Positions 8,835 to 16,895 of a DNA stretch of 16,895 bases are shown here, in pieces. The stretch lies in assembly GCA_004325065.1 (NCBI GenBank), contig PITI01000206.1, positions 1 through 16,895 on the forward strand, read 5' to 3'. The notes under the pieces are model-generated. The model was not told where the DNA came from and searched no databases. It saw nothing but the letters and a program-made list of their open reading frames with translations. This stretch comes from Hamiltosporidium magnivora (lineage: Eukaryota > Microsporidia > Dubosqiidae). A program made the position numbers and the translations under genes. How positions within the stretch are numbered: position 1 is the first letter of the stretch; the number at the start of each line of letters is the position of its first letter.

Positions 8835-9720
8835 TTAATATATTTTTTCTTCCGTAAATAATTTTTCTAATATTTTAACCACTTTATTATATTCATCTAA
8901 ATTCGACTCTTTGTTTATAATTATTGTCGATTCCTTCATTGAGGTTACGCCATCCAAAATAAGGGGCACAATATTTTTTGAAATTTACTTGTTTAACACA
9001 ATCTTCCTAATTTCGTGCTTCTTTTAAAGCGTGTTTTCCTTGCTTATGCAACTCAGCTTCTTCAATAACTTTTAATGGCCCCCTTTGCATTTGTTTACAA
9101 ATTAAGTTCTTCTCGTCGATCAAAGAAAATATTCGACTTCTTCTTAAGTACTATCGACTAAATATATGCTCCTATATCGATGGAAATTTGCGGTCTTTTG
9201 AAGTATAAGTATTGGTATTTTGTCACAATACCGCCCCAGTTCACTACATAAAAGATTAACTTAACACTCGATTTATAAATAACACTTAATTTATTTGCTA
9301 GCAGATCATACTTTTTGAGTTTTTCCGTTTCAACTATTTAAAGTAAATTCTAGGAGTTTATTCCTACTTCAATGAGTCTAATCTTATTTTTTCTCTTATC
9401 TAAAATAAATATAACGGATCTATTACACCGAATCTTGACATCAGTTTTTATCCTGATGTCCATTCTTATCCCCATAGTGATTATTAAGAATTTCTTTGAC
9501 TGAGTGGCTTCTAATTCGTTTTGACAACCTAAATTTGTATACATATAGAAAAAGAAGATGCAGGTATCCGATTACTTCATTTAACTGTCTGGTGTAGCTA
9601 TGACCGAGAATTTTCTAACATCGAGTCGCCAAATGATCTATTTTTTACCGGATTTATTACAGTGTTAGCCCATAGTTTCCGCAATCCAGAATGCATATTA
9701 TGCTAGATATAGCAGAACAA
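8835..9720 (-). pseudogene. retrotransposon C-terminal zinc knuckle and restriction-like endonuclease, decayed
   Basis: Three frames must be joined. HCNKSGKK (9664-9641) and DHLATRC (9638-9618) form a CCHC-type knuckle; the first Cys position now reads Gly. The next frame gives TRQLNEVIGYLHLLFLY and SKRIRSHSVKEILNN (about 9560-9485). The frame 9544-9350 carries the endonuclease core: DIRIKTDVKIRCNR, then SVIFILDK where active relatives have PDIF, then LIEVGINS (the E-x-G part). After two stops come ETEKLKKYDLL (about 9328-9299), VVNWGGIVTKY and GAYI*SIVLKK. In R2/R4 elements this PD-(D/E)xK domain nicks the target DNA. Loss of the PD pair and many stops make it dead. Copy 2 (3758-4326) preserves the second half better. 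Confidence 0.82.
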
Positions 9721-9739
9721 TATTCGTTAAGTAGCCCAA

Positions 9740-10443
9740 TATTCCCTTTCTTTGTCCTCCTGAAGAGTCACTGCCACTTATTAACATGTTTTTTTCCTGA
9801 ATTATATAACTTTAAGTGAAGTCTTCGTTTTATATGTCGTTATATAGTTTTGCAGGTTGAGCTTAATCTAAATTCTCTTTCTTGACTTTTTCTTCCAAAG
9901 TATATTGCAATTTAAGGAAGCCTTTTATAAGTGCAAGATGTATTTTATTAGTGACATGTTGAAGTTGTAGAAGTATTTGAGGAAGATTGTTTATTTAATG
10001 TAGGTCGTCTGCTTTGGTTCATTTCCACTCCTTCGTGGGATTTAGAGAAATAATTGTTTAAATAACTATTTAGGGGTTTTAATGTCGTTACGAAGAACTG
10101 AGTTTATGATAATTAGTATTTTCCACCTTTAGTATTAGTGCTCTTTGAGTTGATATTTCTGTATTTAAAGCAGACAATCCAAGAGTTTCAAAAGAATGTG
10201 TTCGCTACTCAACTTGAAAAATGATTGATCTTTTCTAAGATTTGTTCTAGGTAGTTAGAGACTTTCTTGCACCCAGACGAAAATGTATCTTACTCTTTAC
10301 CAATATCGTAAGCAAAACATCATCTAACATAGAGGTAGTTTATATGATCTGTGTACTCTTATATGATAGTTTTTTAAAGATATTGATTGTTGATCTATTG
10401 CAAAAGATATTTCTTTTGCATTAAATCTGGTGTTATAGTGTCT
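9740..10443 (-). other. linker region between RT thumb and endonuclease of the retrotransposon
   Basis: Part of the same element by position and composition, but frame breaks are too frequent for motifs to be assigned. Active relatives have a helical linker here. Confidence 0.45.
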
Positions 10444-11260
10444 TTAAACTCTAGATATCAGTTTACTTTGTACTTTTTCGAATGTATAAAGTGTAGATAA
10501 TATCTGCCAACTTCTATTATCCCAGAGATATTTAAAAACAATAAGGCCTTCTTGTGAAGTAGCAGTATCCCTATAAAACGTATAATTTGTGGCATAATTA
10601 TCTTTTTTTATCTCAAATCTTATGTTATTTAAGACCATTTTCTCTTTCTCAGTCATCTGTTGCAATTTTTGTTCATATTTAGACAGAAACGATGATATCA
10701 TTAATGAAGAAGAGATGCAAAGTAAAGTGTGATGTGTCTTCTGTTTGTATTGTTATTTTTGCTTATTTCTTATTAAGCTTTCGATTTCATGTATCTATAT
10801 CTAACACGAAAAACAATACTCAAAGATTAGTACTCTGAAAAATACCTCTATATATCTTCTTTTAAATGATTTTTAAGGGTTTAATAAAATATAAATTGTC
10901 AATTTTAATTTTTTTACCATAAAAAATTTCCAAGTCCAATCGGTTAAATTAAATTTCCTATGCATCCCGTCAAATAGGCATGATCTATTGAATAATAGAG
11001 CTTTTTTTTAGCATCAATCGACGTAGCTTATGTTTTTTTCAATGTTCTTTATTAATATCAACATTCAGCAGAGCCTGCTTCTTGCACATCTCTTATCGCA
11101 TTCAATAAAATAGCTGCAAGTAACTTCGTATTTTCACTTCGAGATTAACGACATTTGTTACCCGCCCTGTGATTTACTTATAAAGGTTGAAACACATATG
11201 ATGTGCCTGTAGTCATCACCTCATTGAAAATTTCTTTTGGGATCAAATACTTAATCTTGC
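10444..11260 (-). pseudogene. decayed reverse transcriptase domain of the retrotransposon
   Basis: Motifs appear in RT order over several frames. DPKRNF and DDYRHIICVSTF (about 11245-11185) correspond to the finger motif ending in YRPI-C. NVDINKEH (11065-11042) precedes motif A, TSIDAKKKLYYSIDHAYL (about 11024-10971), which keeps the first catalytic Asp. SEY*SLSIVF (about 10838-10810) matches the QGDSLSP region. FIND (10708-10697) stands at motif C where active enzymes have [FY]xDD, so the first Asp is replaced by Asn. The stop-free piece 10701-10444 (85 residues) then gives FEIKKDNYATN (residues 29-39) and FKYLWD (56-61), the palm-thumb motifs usually seen as INxxKSATN and YKYLG. The domain is inactive because of stops, shifts and the changed motif C. 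Confidence 0.82.
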
Positions 11261-11520
11261 AAAAAAAAACACATAGCTTGAGGTACAATTTCCAGACAAA
11301 TTTCTTAACAATATTAATAAAATATTTGTGAAGAGTTGTTAGTTTCATTTTGAAGAAATTGTAGGTAACATCAATTACAACAACCTTTTAATTTATAATC
11401 CAATCAATGATACTTACAAATTATTCAAATGAAGGAAAAATGATCAGATGATTATCACATAAATAATGAATCAAATAATCAAGATACGCTATTTTGTTAT
11501 AATTTTTGTTTTAGACTTTA

Positions 11521-12120
11521 CCCAAAACTCACAGTTTCATAGCAACTAACCTCATGTTCCCCGAACACGTTTATATTACCTGGGATAAAATCTAGCTCGG
11601 ACAGGTCAAACATACAATTATTCTCCAGAATTACTTCATAATTTCATAAATTGTGCGCCTTTTATCTTGACATAACAAGACTCATTTTTCTTAACTAAGG
11701 CCTCCGATGATCATTCATATATCTCAATTTTATACGAAATTTTCGCAAAATTTTCTTATAGCCTTTGTTCCGTAGCATAAATTTTCATTCTGTAGATGTT
11801 CTCCAAAGATCTTATATAACGCCTATATCTGAAAATTTTCTCTCAATTTATGCCTTAGAAGCGCATCCGGACTTTTCTTTCTGCCTTGCTTCTTCATAGC
11901 ATAACATCACGGCTTGTAGTATATTCACAGCCTTATCAGCTGATCCATGTACACACACTTTGCCATATTCTCCGACCCTTCTGTCATTTGGTTTCCTCTT
12001 TTCTCTCGACTAATTCACTTGAGTGGTATCGGGTTCAGACCACACCTTCTTTGATTTTATTTTCTGGGATTTCTTTGAATATAGTTAAGAACTTGCCCTT
12101 GAAGTAAATATAAAGAGTGG
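11521..12120 (-). pseudogene. N-terminal region of the retrotransposon ORF with SANT/Myb-like segment
   Basis: One minus-strand frame can be followed for about 200 codons with about ten stops. Near its start it reads VWSEPDTTQVN, EKRKPNDRRVGEYGKV, VNILQAVMLCYEEARQ (about 12045-11881). The spaced Trp, the run of charged residues and the helix-forming pattern resemble a Myb/SANT DNA-binding repeat, the kind found N-terminal to RT in R2-type elements. Further upstream (about 12370-12260) a broken stretch, FFCSRKGLKECMKYLN in one frame, may be the remains of a C2H2 finger, but the ligands are not intact. These domains would bind target DNA in an active element. The assignment is by pattern only. 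Confidence 0.5.
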
Positions 12121-12641
12121 GGTCAACAAGGGAACATTTATCAGTGGGAATAGGGTGCTTCGATGCTCCTTTTCATCCTATTATTATTTTATTAGTCTTT
12201 TGTCTCACATCATGCTAACCATATTAACACATCGAAAGCTACGGCGCGACCAAATTTCTCATTATTATACCTTTAAAATCCTGTTTAAATATTTCATGCA
12301 TTCTTTCAGACCTTTTCTGCTGCAAAAAAAATCAATCGCATGTCATTACTGTGAGTTGGCGTTTACGGGTTCAAATATTATCTGCAGTACCATTAGCCTG
12401 TTACCTTCAGAAATGCTAGAGTACAGAGGTTCGTCATTTCATTCGATAACTCGCACAAAAAGCCAGCATCAAACAAGGAAGTAGTAAATTAGGCGAAGGT
12501 AAACTGTCAAGTAAACGGATCTCAAAGCCATCGCATGTTTTGTTTTCTATAGAAAAATAGCTTGTGGTGAATTCGCCGATTGGTATTGTTTAAAATTTCG
12601 AACTACCTTTGTGCTATTATTCCCCTCATCAGTGTCTAGTG

Positions 12642-12788
12642 CAGCTTTTATTTAACTATTTTTTTGTTTTTGCTACCAACATTATTCCTTATACCAATTA
12701 ATTTATAAAAAAACGTTTATAATATATTTGAATTTATTTATTCGTTCTTTTATTTATATTTAAACGTTTGACGGAAAAAATTAAAAGT
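12642..12788. other. AT-rich junction between retrotransposon and LRR-like gene
   Basis: No gene. The sharp drop in G+C near 12640 is my basis for the retrotransposon's 5' limit. Confidence 0.4.
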
Positions 12789-12794
12789 TTTATT
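12789..12794 (-). terminator. possible poly(A) signal of the 768-residue gene
   Basis: AATAAA on the minus strand, about 45 bases after the stop codon at 12841-12839. Between them lies a 7-bp hairpin (TATGAAT at 12814-12820 with ATTCATA at 12824-12830). Confidence 0.4.
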
Positions 12795-12838
12795 AATGAT
12801 TGCCTTTCTAAAATATGAATATCATTCATAAATCTAAT

Positions 12839-15145
12839 CTATTTATCGCCAAAAATTTCTTTGAGATAATAAACACATGCGCCGGGAAGATTTTCTTGAT
12901 TACATCGCAGAGTTAGTTTTGGCTTGAAAGAATTTACGCAAAAAAATCTAATAAAAGCAGTATTATCAGCAAATCGAGGATTAAGCGATAACCATCTTAA
13001 CTGTTTAAGATTCGATAAAAAATAAACATCTTGTGATTTTAAAACAATATGATCTAAGTATATATTTCGAAATGCATATTCTTTTTTCACATCAAATAGT
13101 TCAAAAAATGAAATCTTATCAAATTCACATTTATACAGAGTAAAAAAATTCATATTTGTACAATTAACCATTGCTTTTTTGTCTTTTGTTCCTATCTTAA
13201 AATGGTAGATTACAAACCTTGTCACATTTCTCAACTTTTTTTCGAAAAATAATTCCTTAAGTGAGCCTATCTTGGAATTAACAACAAGTTGAAGAGTAGT
13301 AATTGAATCCTTGCTTAAAAATTTTAAATAACTAGCACTAAATTTATTTTTCTCACCATAATGAAAATTTTCCAGTGAATTTAATTCTATTCTACAATTT
13401 TTAAATATATCGATATAGAAAGATGCATTTTTAAAAGAGTGGAAATCAAATGTTTTTATATTTGGCATAGAATTTATGAATTCAAATACACCATTTTGAT
13501 TTTCAAAATCGCAGGCAGTAATAGACAAATTATCTATTGATAGATTTTTAGCATATTTTGATTTATGCTTTTGAAAAACCAATGTGCAATCTGAAATACA
13601 AATTGTTTTTAATCTTGGAAGAGTCAGAATGTCACGTAGAAAATTATCTGTCAATTTAGAAGCATAAATATATAATTCTACAATGTTTTCACTTATATCT
13701 GTACTTTTAAAGTTTAAACCATTTGTAAAAATATCTCTTAAACGTATACAAATTTTTCCAATTTTTTGAATATTTATTACTGCGAAATCAATTGTTACAA
13801 AATTTTCGCAAATAGAGAAAAAATCCTTAAAATATATATTATGATCCTTAAAATTAAAAGCTTCTTGGAAACCAACACTTCTATTCGTTTCAATATATTT
13901 ATTAATATTGAATTTTTCTATTTTGTATGGTTTCCCTGTATTTTTTTCTAGAAAAATCGAAGTGTTCTTTTTGCTTCTTATTTCATTATAAAGTTTCAAA
14001 ACCAGCCTTTTTAGAAATTCAATCGATTCCTTGGAATATACAGGCTTTCGAAAATCTAACGTTGTTTCTAGAGAAGAGTTTAATATATATATCCGTGAAT
14101 CGGCTGTAAATTTTTTCAAAAGACTTTCTTTAAAAAACGAAAATTCACAATTCAAGAAAAACAATGTCTTAAGATTTTTAAGAATCAAACTTTCAAAAAT
14201 CTTTTCAATAAATTTCATATTTTCCCAATTCTCAAAGCAAAGTGCCTCGCATGATATAAGAAATGAAGGTGCTAAAATATTTGCAATATCATCATGTAAT
14301 TCACAATAATATAAAGAAACTCTTAACGGTTTAATAGATCCAAAGATAATTTTAAAAATGTGTTCGAATTTTTGACTACGACGTATAAGCTTGCTAATTT
14401 TGTTAAATATTTCCATATTAATCTCAAGAAATTTTTTATCTGAACAGATAACATCATCAAAATTTTCATTTATTTGTTTTTTAAAAGATGTTGTTGAAAT
14501 TCCTCTGAAATCCGAATCTAAAACAAGAAGATATATTGAACAAAATTCATATAAAATAATTTTGAATACTGATGATGAAGTAGTGATGATTTTGATTAGG
14601 TCTTCTTCGTAATCATTTTGATTATTGTAAATAATTGAAAGCAAAAAAACTCGAATTAAGCTACTAAAATTTTTATCTTTCTTAAATTTAAAAATATCAA
14701 GTATATGTATCAACATCGAGAAATCCGAAAACCTTAAATTTTCTTTTATATCCTGAATTTCATTTGATACTTTTAAAAAATATATAAAATCCTGGTATTT
14801 CAATACATTCGTACTTATAAAAATTGAAGCTCTCTTTTTTTCACTACTTTTCATATCAAAATTTAAATGTATTTTATTCCTGTCTTCAATTATGTATTTT
14901 ACACATTCTTTGCACTCTGTATGTTCAAAACATTTATGTTTCTTTTTTATAAATTTAGAAAAGGATCTTATGTTTACTTTACCATGTTCAGAATTTTTTT
15001 CGTGTTCATTAGGTTCATTATAAAAATGTAAAATGATTGATGAATCAGCTTTTAAAGCTGAACATAGAATAATAAAGATAGTCATCTCAGTTATCTTGCT
15101 ATTCAAAGCAATCCCTAAAAACAGTCTTGTGCTCCAAAGCTTCAT
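12839..15145 (-). CDS. secreted LRR-like orphan protein, 768 residues
   Basis: The N-terminus has a hydrophobic secretion signal. From the first Met (15145) it contains two hydrophobic patches (residues 3-14 and 21-33). An internal Met21 (15085) would alone give a textbook signal peptide ending ...ALKA before Asp34. I keep 15145 because a CCC motif precedes it. Residues about 35-100 are charged with a Cys cluster (72, 78, 81). About 105-205 is helical and could be BTB/Skp1-like (LRFSDFSMLIHILDIFKF at 137-154), a weak inference. From about 320 on, degenerate leucine-rich repeats recur: LKTLFFLNC (325-333), LPRLKTICISDC (509-520), IDNLSITACDF (537-547), MPNIKTFDFHSF (560-571), TNMNFFTLYKCEF (663-675) and LKQLRWLSLNP (713-723). 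LRRs usually bind protein partners. Large families of secreted LRR proteins are known in microsporidia. The frame is intact, with no anchor or C-terminal membrane span. Location and partner are unknown. Confidence 0.82.
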   Translation of the reverse strand: MKLWSTRLFLGIALNSKITEMTIFIILCSALKADSSIILHFYNEPNEHEKNSEHGKVNIRSFSKFIKKKHKCFEHTECKECVKYIIEDRNKIHLNFDMKSSEKKRASIFISTNVLKYQDFIYFLKVSNEIQDIKENLRFSDFSMLIHILDIFKFKKDKNFSSLIRVFLLSIIYNNQNDYEEDLIKIITTSSSVFKIILYEFCSIYLLVLDSDFRGISTTSFKKQINENFDDVICSDKKFLEINMEIFNKISKLIRRSQKFEHIFKIIFGSIKPLRVSLYYCELHDDIANILAPSFLISCEALCFENWENMKFIEKIFESLILKNLKTLFFLNCEFSFFKESLLKKFTADSRIYILNSSLETTLDFRKPVYSKESIEFLKRLVLKLYNEIRSKKNTSIFLEKNTGKPYKIEKFNINKYIETNRSVGFQEAFNFKDHNIYFKDFFSICENFVTIDFAVINIQKIGKICIRLRDIFTNGLNFKSTDISENIVELYIYASKLTDNFLRDILTLPRLKTICISDCTLVFQKHKSKYAKNLSIDNLSITACDFENQNGVFEFINSMPNIKTFDFHSFKNASFYIDIFKNCRIELNSLENFHYGEKNKFSASYLKFLSKDSITTLQLVVNSKIGSLKELFFEKKLRNVTRFVIYHFKIGTKDKKAMVNCTNMNFFTLYKCEFDKISFFELFDVKKEYAFRNIYLDHIVLKSQDVYFLSNLKQLRWLSLNPRFADNTAFIRFFCVNSFKPKLTLRCNQENLPGACVYYLKEIFGDK

Positions 15146-15154
15146 TGATGTAAC

Positions 15155-15157
15155 GGG
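15155..15157 (-). promoter_or_regulatory. CCC motif upstream of the 768-residue gene
   Basis: CCC on the minus strand, nine bases before ATG 15145 (TTACCCGTTACATCAATG). It matches the microsporidian start-proximal signal also seen before SUMO and supports the longer start. Confidence 0.45.
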
Positions 15158-15159
15158 TA

Positions 15160-16895
15160 AAATTTTTTTAATAATAAATTAATATTTTTTTTAATTTAAC
15201 TATATTGTTTTTATCAGGATAAAATAATAGAAGGAAAAAAATATTACTGCAAAATATTGCGGAATAATCATTGAATGTATAGCTTAACAATTGAATTGAA
15301 TCATAATTTCGACAGAAATTATCAACCTATAAATACAATTAAACCTTAATAGATATAACATATCTATACTTATTTTTTTAAAAAGATCTTATTGTCAGGC
15401 TTTGGTTTGATTTGGGATCCTTTTTAACGGTATTATTTATTTCTACATATCTCCTCATAAAGGAATTTTATTAAAAACGTAAATCAGTAGAATTAAACGG
15501 TCGTTTTACTAAATTAGAAGCTTAAACGAATATTCCCATGTTTTAACCTAAAAAAGACCTAAAAAGCGTCTTTAAGCAAAATGTAACTGATTAGGCTGAA
15601 GAATGTATTTCTATGCTAGAGATACGACAAGAAAAAAAAACAGAAATTAAATAAATTAATGATTTTTTGTAAAGAATAAAATTTATATGAAAAGAAAATT
15701 TATAATAAAAAAGTCTCTCAAATGTTTATAATTACTTTGGAAAGAAAAATTTAATAATATATTGCTAATCTTTTTTATATCTCTACAAAATAATATCTAT
15801 ATTAGAGCAGCTAGGGGGAAAAAAATACTAAACTATAATTTTAGTGTTTGAATAGATGATCGAAGCACTAAAATCATATTATGTTAATTCATTTGAATAT
15901 TTCAACCTGCTGATTTTGCAGCTTTTATATTAAATGTGGTTTCAATGAATTCTTTAGTTCCAAAAATAATTAAAATTCTTTCAACATTCTATTGAATATC
16001 TTGAAAGCATAGTTCTCAAATTTTAGTTAAATACTGTGTTTAAGCACCTTATATTTCTAGGCTTGATATAACTATACTAATATGGGTTTCCAACACTCAC
16101 ATTCAATTCATATGCTGCAGTTTTATCAGTTTCCAAAATATTTACATTCTATATGCAAAAATAATCAATTCCACTTTTTGATATAGAAATCTTATTTTCA
16201 GCCTAGGCATATTGCGCCGCGCCTTTATTTTGTATTGGGTTGTTTAATTAAACATTATAAATATAAAATTATTTTATATTCAGTCATTTTTATTGAAATA
16301 CCAAGATTTTCTAATCTTAACACATTGATTCGCATTCGAATTTTCTTTCTTACATGATTTTACATTATTATTATATCGATACAATGAATTCTTACACAAT
16401 CTGTTTTTATTAAGTAATAATAGATATCAAATTTTAGTTTAATATGAAACTATGGATCATTAATTTATTTATACAGGTGTAATCTTAAAACTTAAACCCA
16501 ATTGTGCTTCCGAATATGGTTTTTTTCAGGGAAATATTATTTGGCCTATACATGATTATTTAGGTTGAAAACCTTAGTATTCAAATTTCACATTATCAAG
16601 ATTTTCAAAAGTAAAATTTAATCTTTTATAATTAAACTTTATGTAATACAATTCTTCATACATTACTTTTTTTCTAAATTAACTAAAAAGTTCGTATCAG
16701 CATATTTTTTCTTCTTTTTTCTAGCTTGCTTTGTGACCTGTCGCTTTTGAGAAGATAATAATGTATAAAATCATTCTTCTTTTCTTCTCTTTCCTTTGAT
16801 TTCTCTATCGAATCAGATTTTGCGTGCATGTATCTTCTTTAATCAAACAAAATAATATTTTTTGTAATCTAGCATGCCTTACTAAACATGAAATC
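15160..16895. other. AT-rich stretch, no intact gene seen
   Basis: About 1.7 kb without an open reading frame of note. It contains the hairpin at 15838-15874 and a short basic reading-frame remnant near 16663-16770 (minus strand). No RNA gene recognised. Confidence 0.5.
15838..15874. repeat. stem-loop with 14-15 bp arms
   Basis: ATTTTAGTGTTTGA (15838-15851) pairs with TCGAAGCACTAAAAT (15860-15874), one mismatch-type pair and one bulge, loop of 8 bases. It lies 18 bases after a GGGGG run, with no gene beside it. Confidence 0.5.

Larger units (their letters stand above)
8814..12640 (-). mobile_element. near full-length decayed non-LTR retrotransposon (R2/R4/Dong-type), copy 3
   Basis: Read on the minus strand, about 3.8 kb shows the domain order of single-ORF, REL-endonuclease retrotransposons. 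It runs SANT/Myb-like N-terminal region (about 12045-11881), RT fingers and palm (11260-10690), RT thumb (10701-10444), CCHC-like knuckle (9664-9618), then endonuclease (9600-9140). A charged tail follows and ends at a stop near 8835, about 20 bases before the 3' terminus. The frame is broken many times by stops and shifts, so it is inactive. Its G+C is visibly higher than its flanks. The 3' end is fixed by comparison with copies 1 and 2; the 5' end is approximate (composition change near 12640). Clade assignment is from motif memory. Confidence 0.85.

Noticed and set aside
12028..12040. GGGTTCAGACC, resembling a tRNA B box
   Set aside because: No acceptor stem or A box fits around it, and it lies inside the retrotransposon ORF.
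11886..12484. Plus-strand ORFs at 11886-12107 and 12155-12484
   Set aside because: They are antisense to the N-terminal region of the minus-strand retrotransposon and show no recognisable domain. The minus strand has the family motifs.
13766..14612. Plus-strand ORFs of 60-92 codons inside 12839-15145
   Set aside because: Antisense shadows of the intact 768-residue gene.
1..16895. CRISPR array, bacterial operon or prokaryotic promoters
   Set aside because: No regularly spaced repeats. SUMO and the non-LTR retrotransposon show the sequence is eukaryotic.

Overview
The window looks like a piece of an AT-rich, gene-poor microsporidian genome. The signs are a compact intron-free eukaryotic gene (SUMO), a CCC motif just upstream of two start codons, a poly(A) signal overlapping a stop codon, and long orphan proteins with N-terminal secretion signals, one of them LRR-like. 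The style (large, repeat-laden, secreted LRR-type proteins) recalls the Daphnia parasite Hamiltosporidium. That genus is an inference from memory, not something the sequence proves.

Layout: 1-180 holds the 3' end of a non-LTR retrotransposon relic behind a poly-G run at the window edge. A SUMO gene (plus strand) starts at 714. 1024-3525 is AT-rich and nearly empty apart from a possible coding relic at 2761-3120. 3526-4854 is bounded by degenerate inverted repeats that look like hAT-type termini and encloses a second, 5'-truncated retrotransposon fragment (3758-4326). 5421-7295 (minus) encodes a 624-residue orphan protein with a signal peptide. 7310-8813 is AT-rich with nothing recognisable. 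About 8814-12640 (minus) is a near full-length but heavily decayed single-ORF non-LTR retrotransposon: a SANT/Myb-like N-terminal part, reverse transcriptase, a CCHC-like knuckle and a restriction-like endonuclease (R2/R4/Dong type). 12839-15145 (minus) encodes a 768-residue secreted LRR-like protein. 15160-16895 is AT-rich with one clear hairpin and a doubtful basic reading-frame relic.

There is no operon logic. Three intact host genes (SUMO and two secreted orphans) are separated by kilobases of decayed mobile-element sequence and AT-rich DNA. The three retrotransposon copies share the same 3' terminus, so one family has inserted repeatedly here, in both orientations and once inside a DNA-transposon-like frame.
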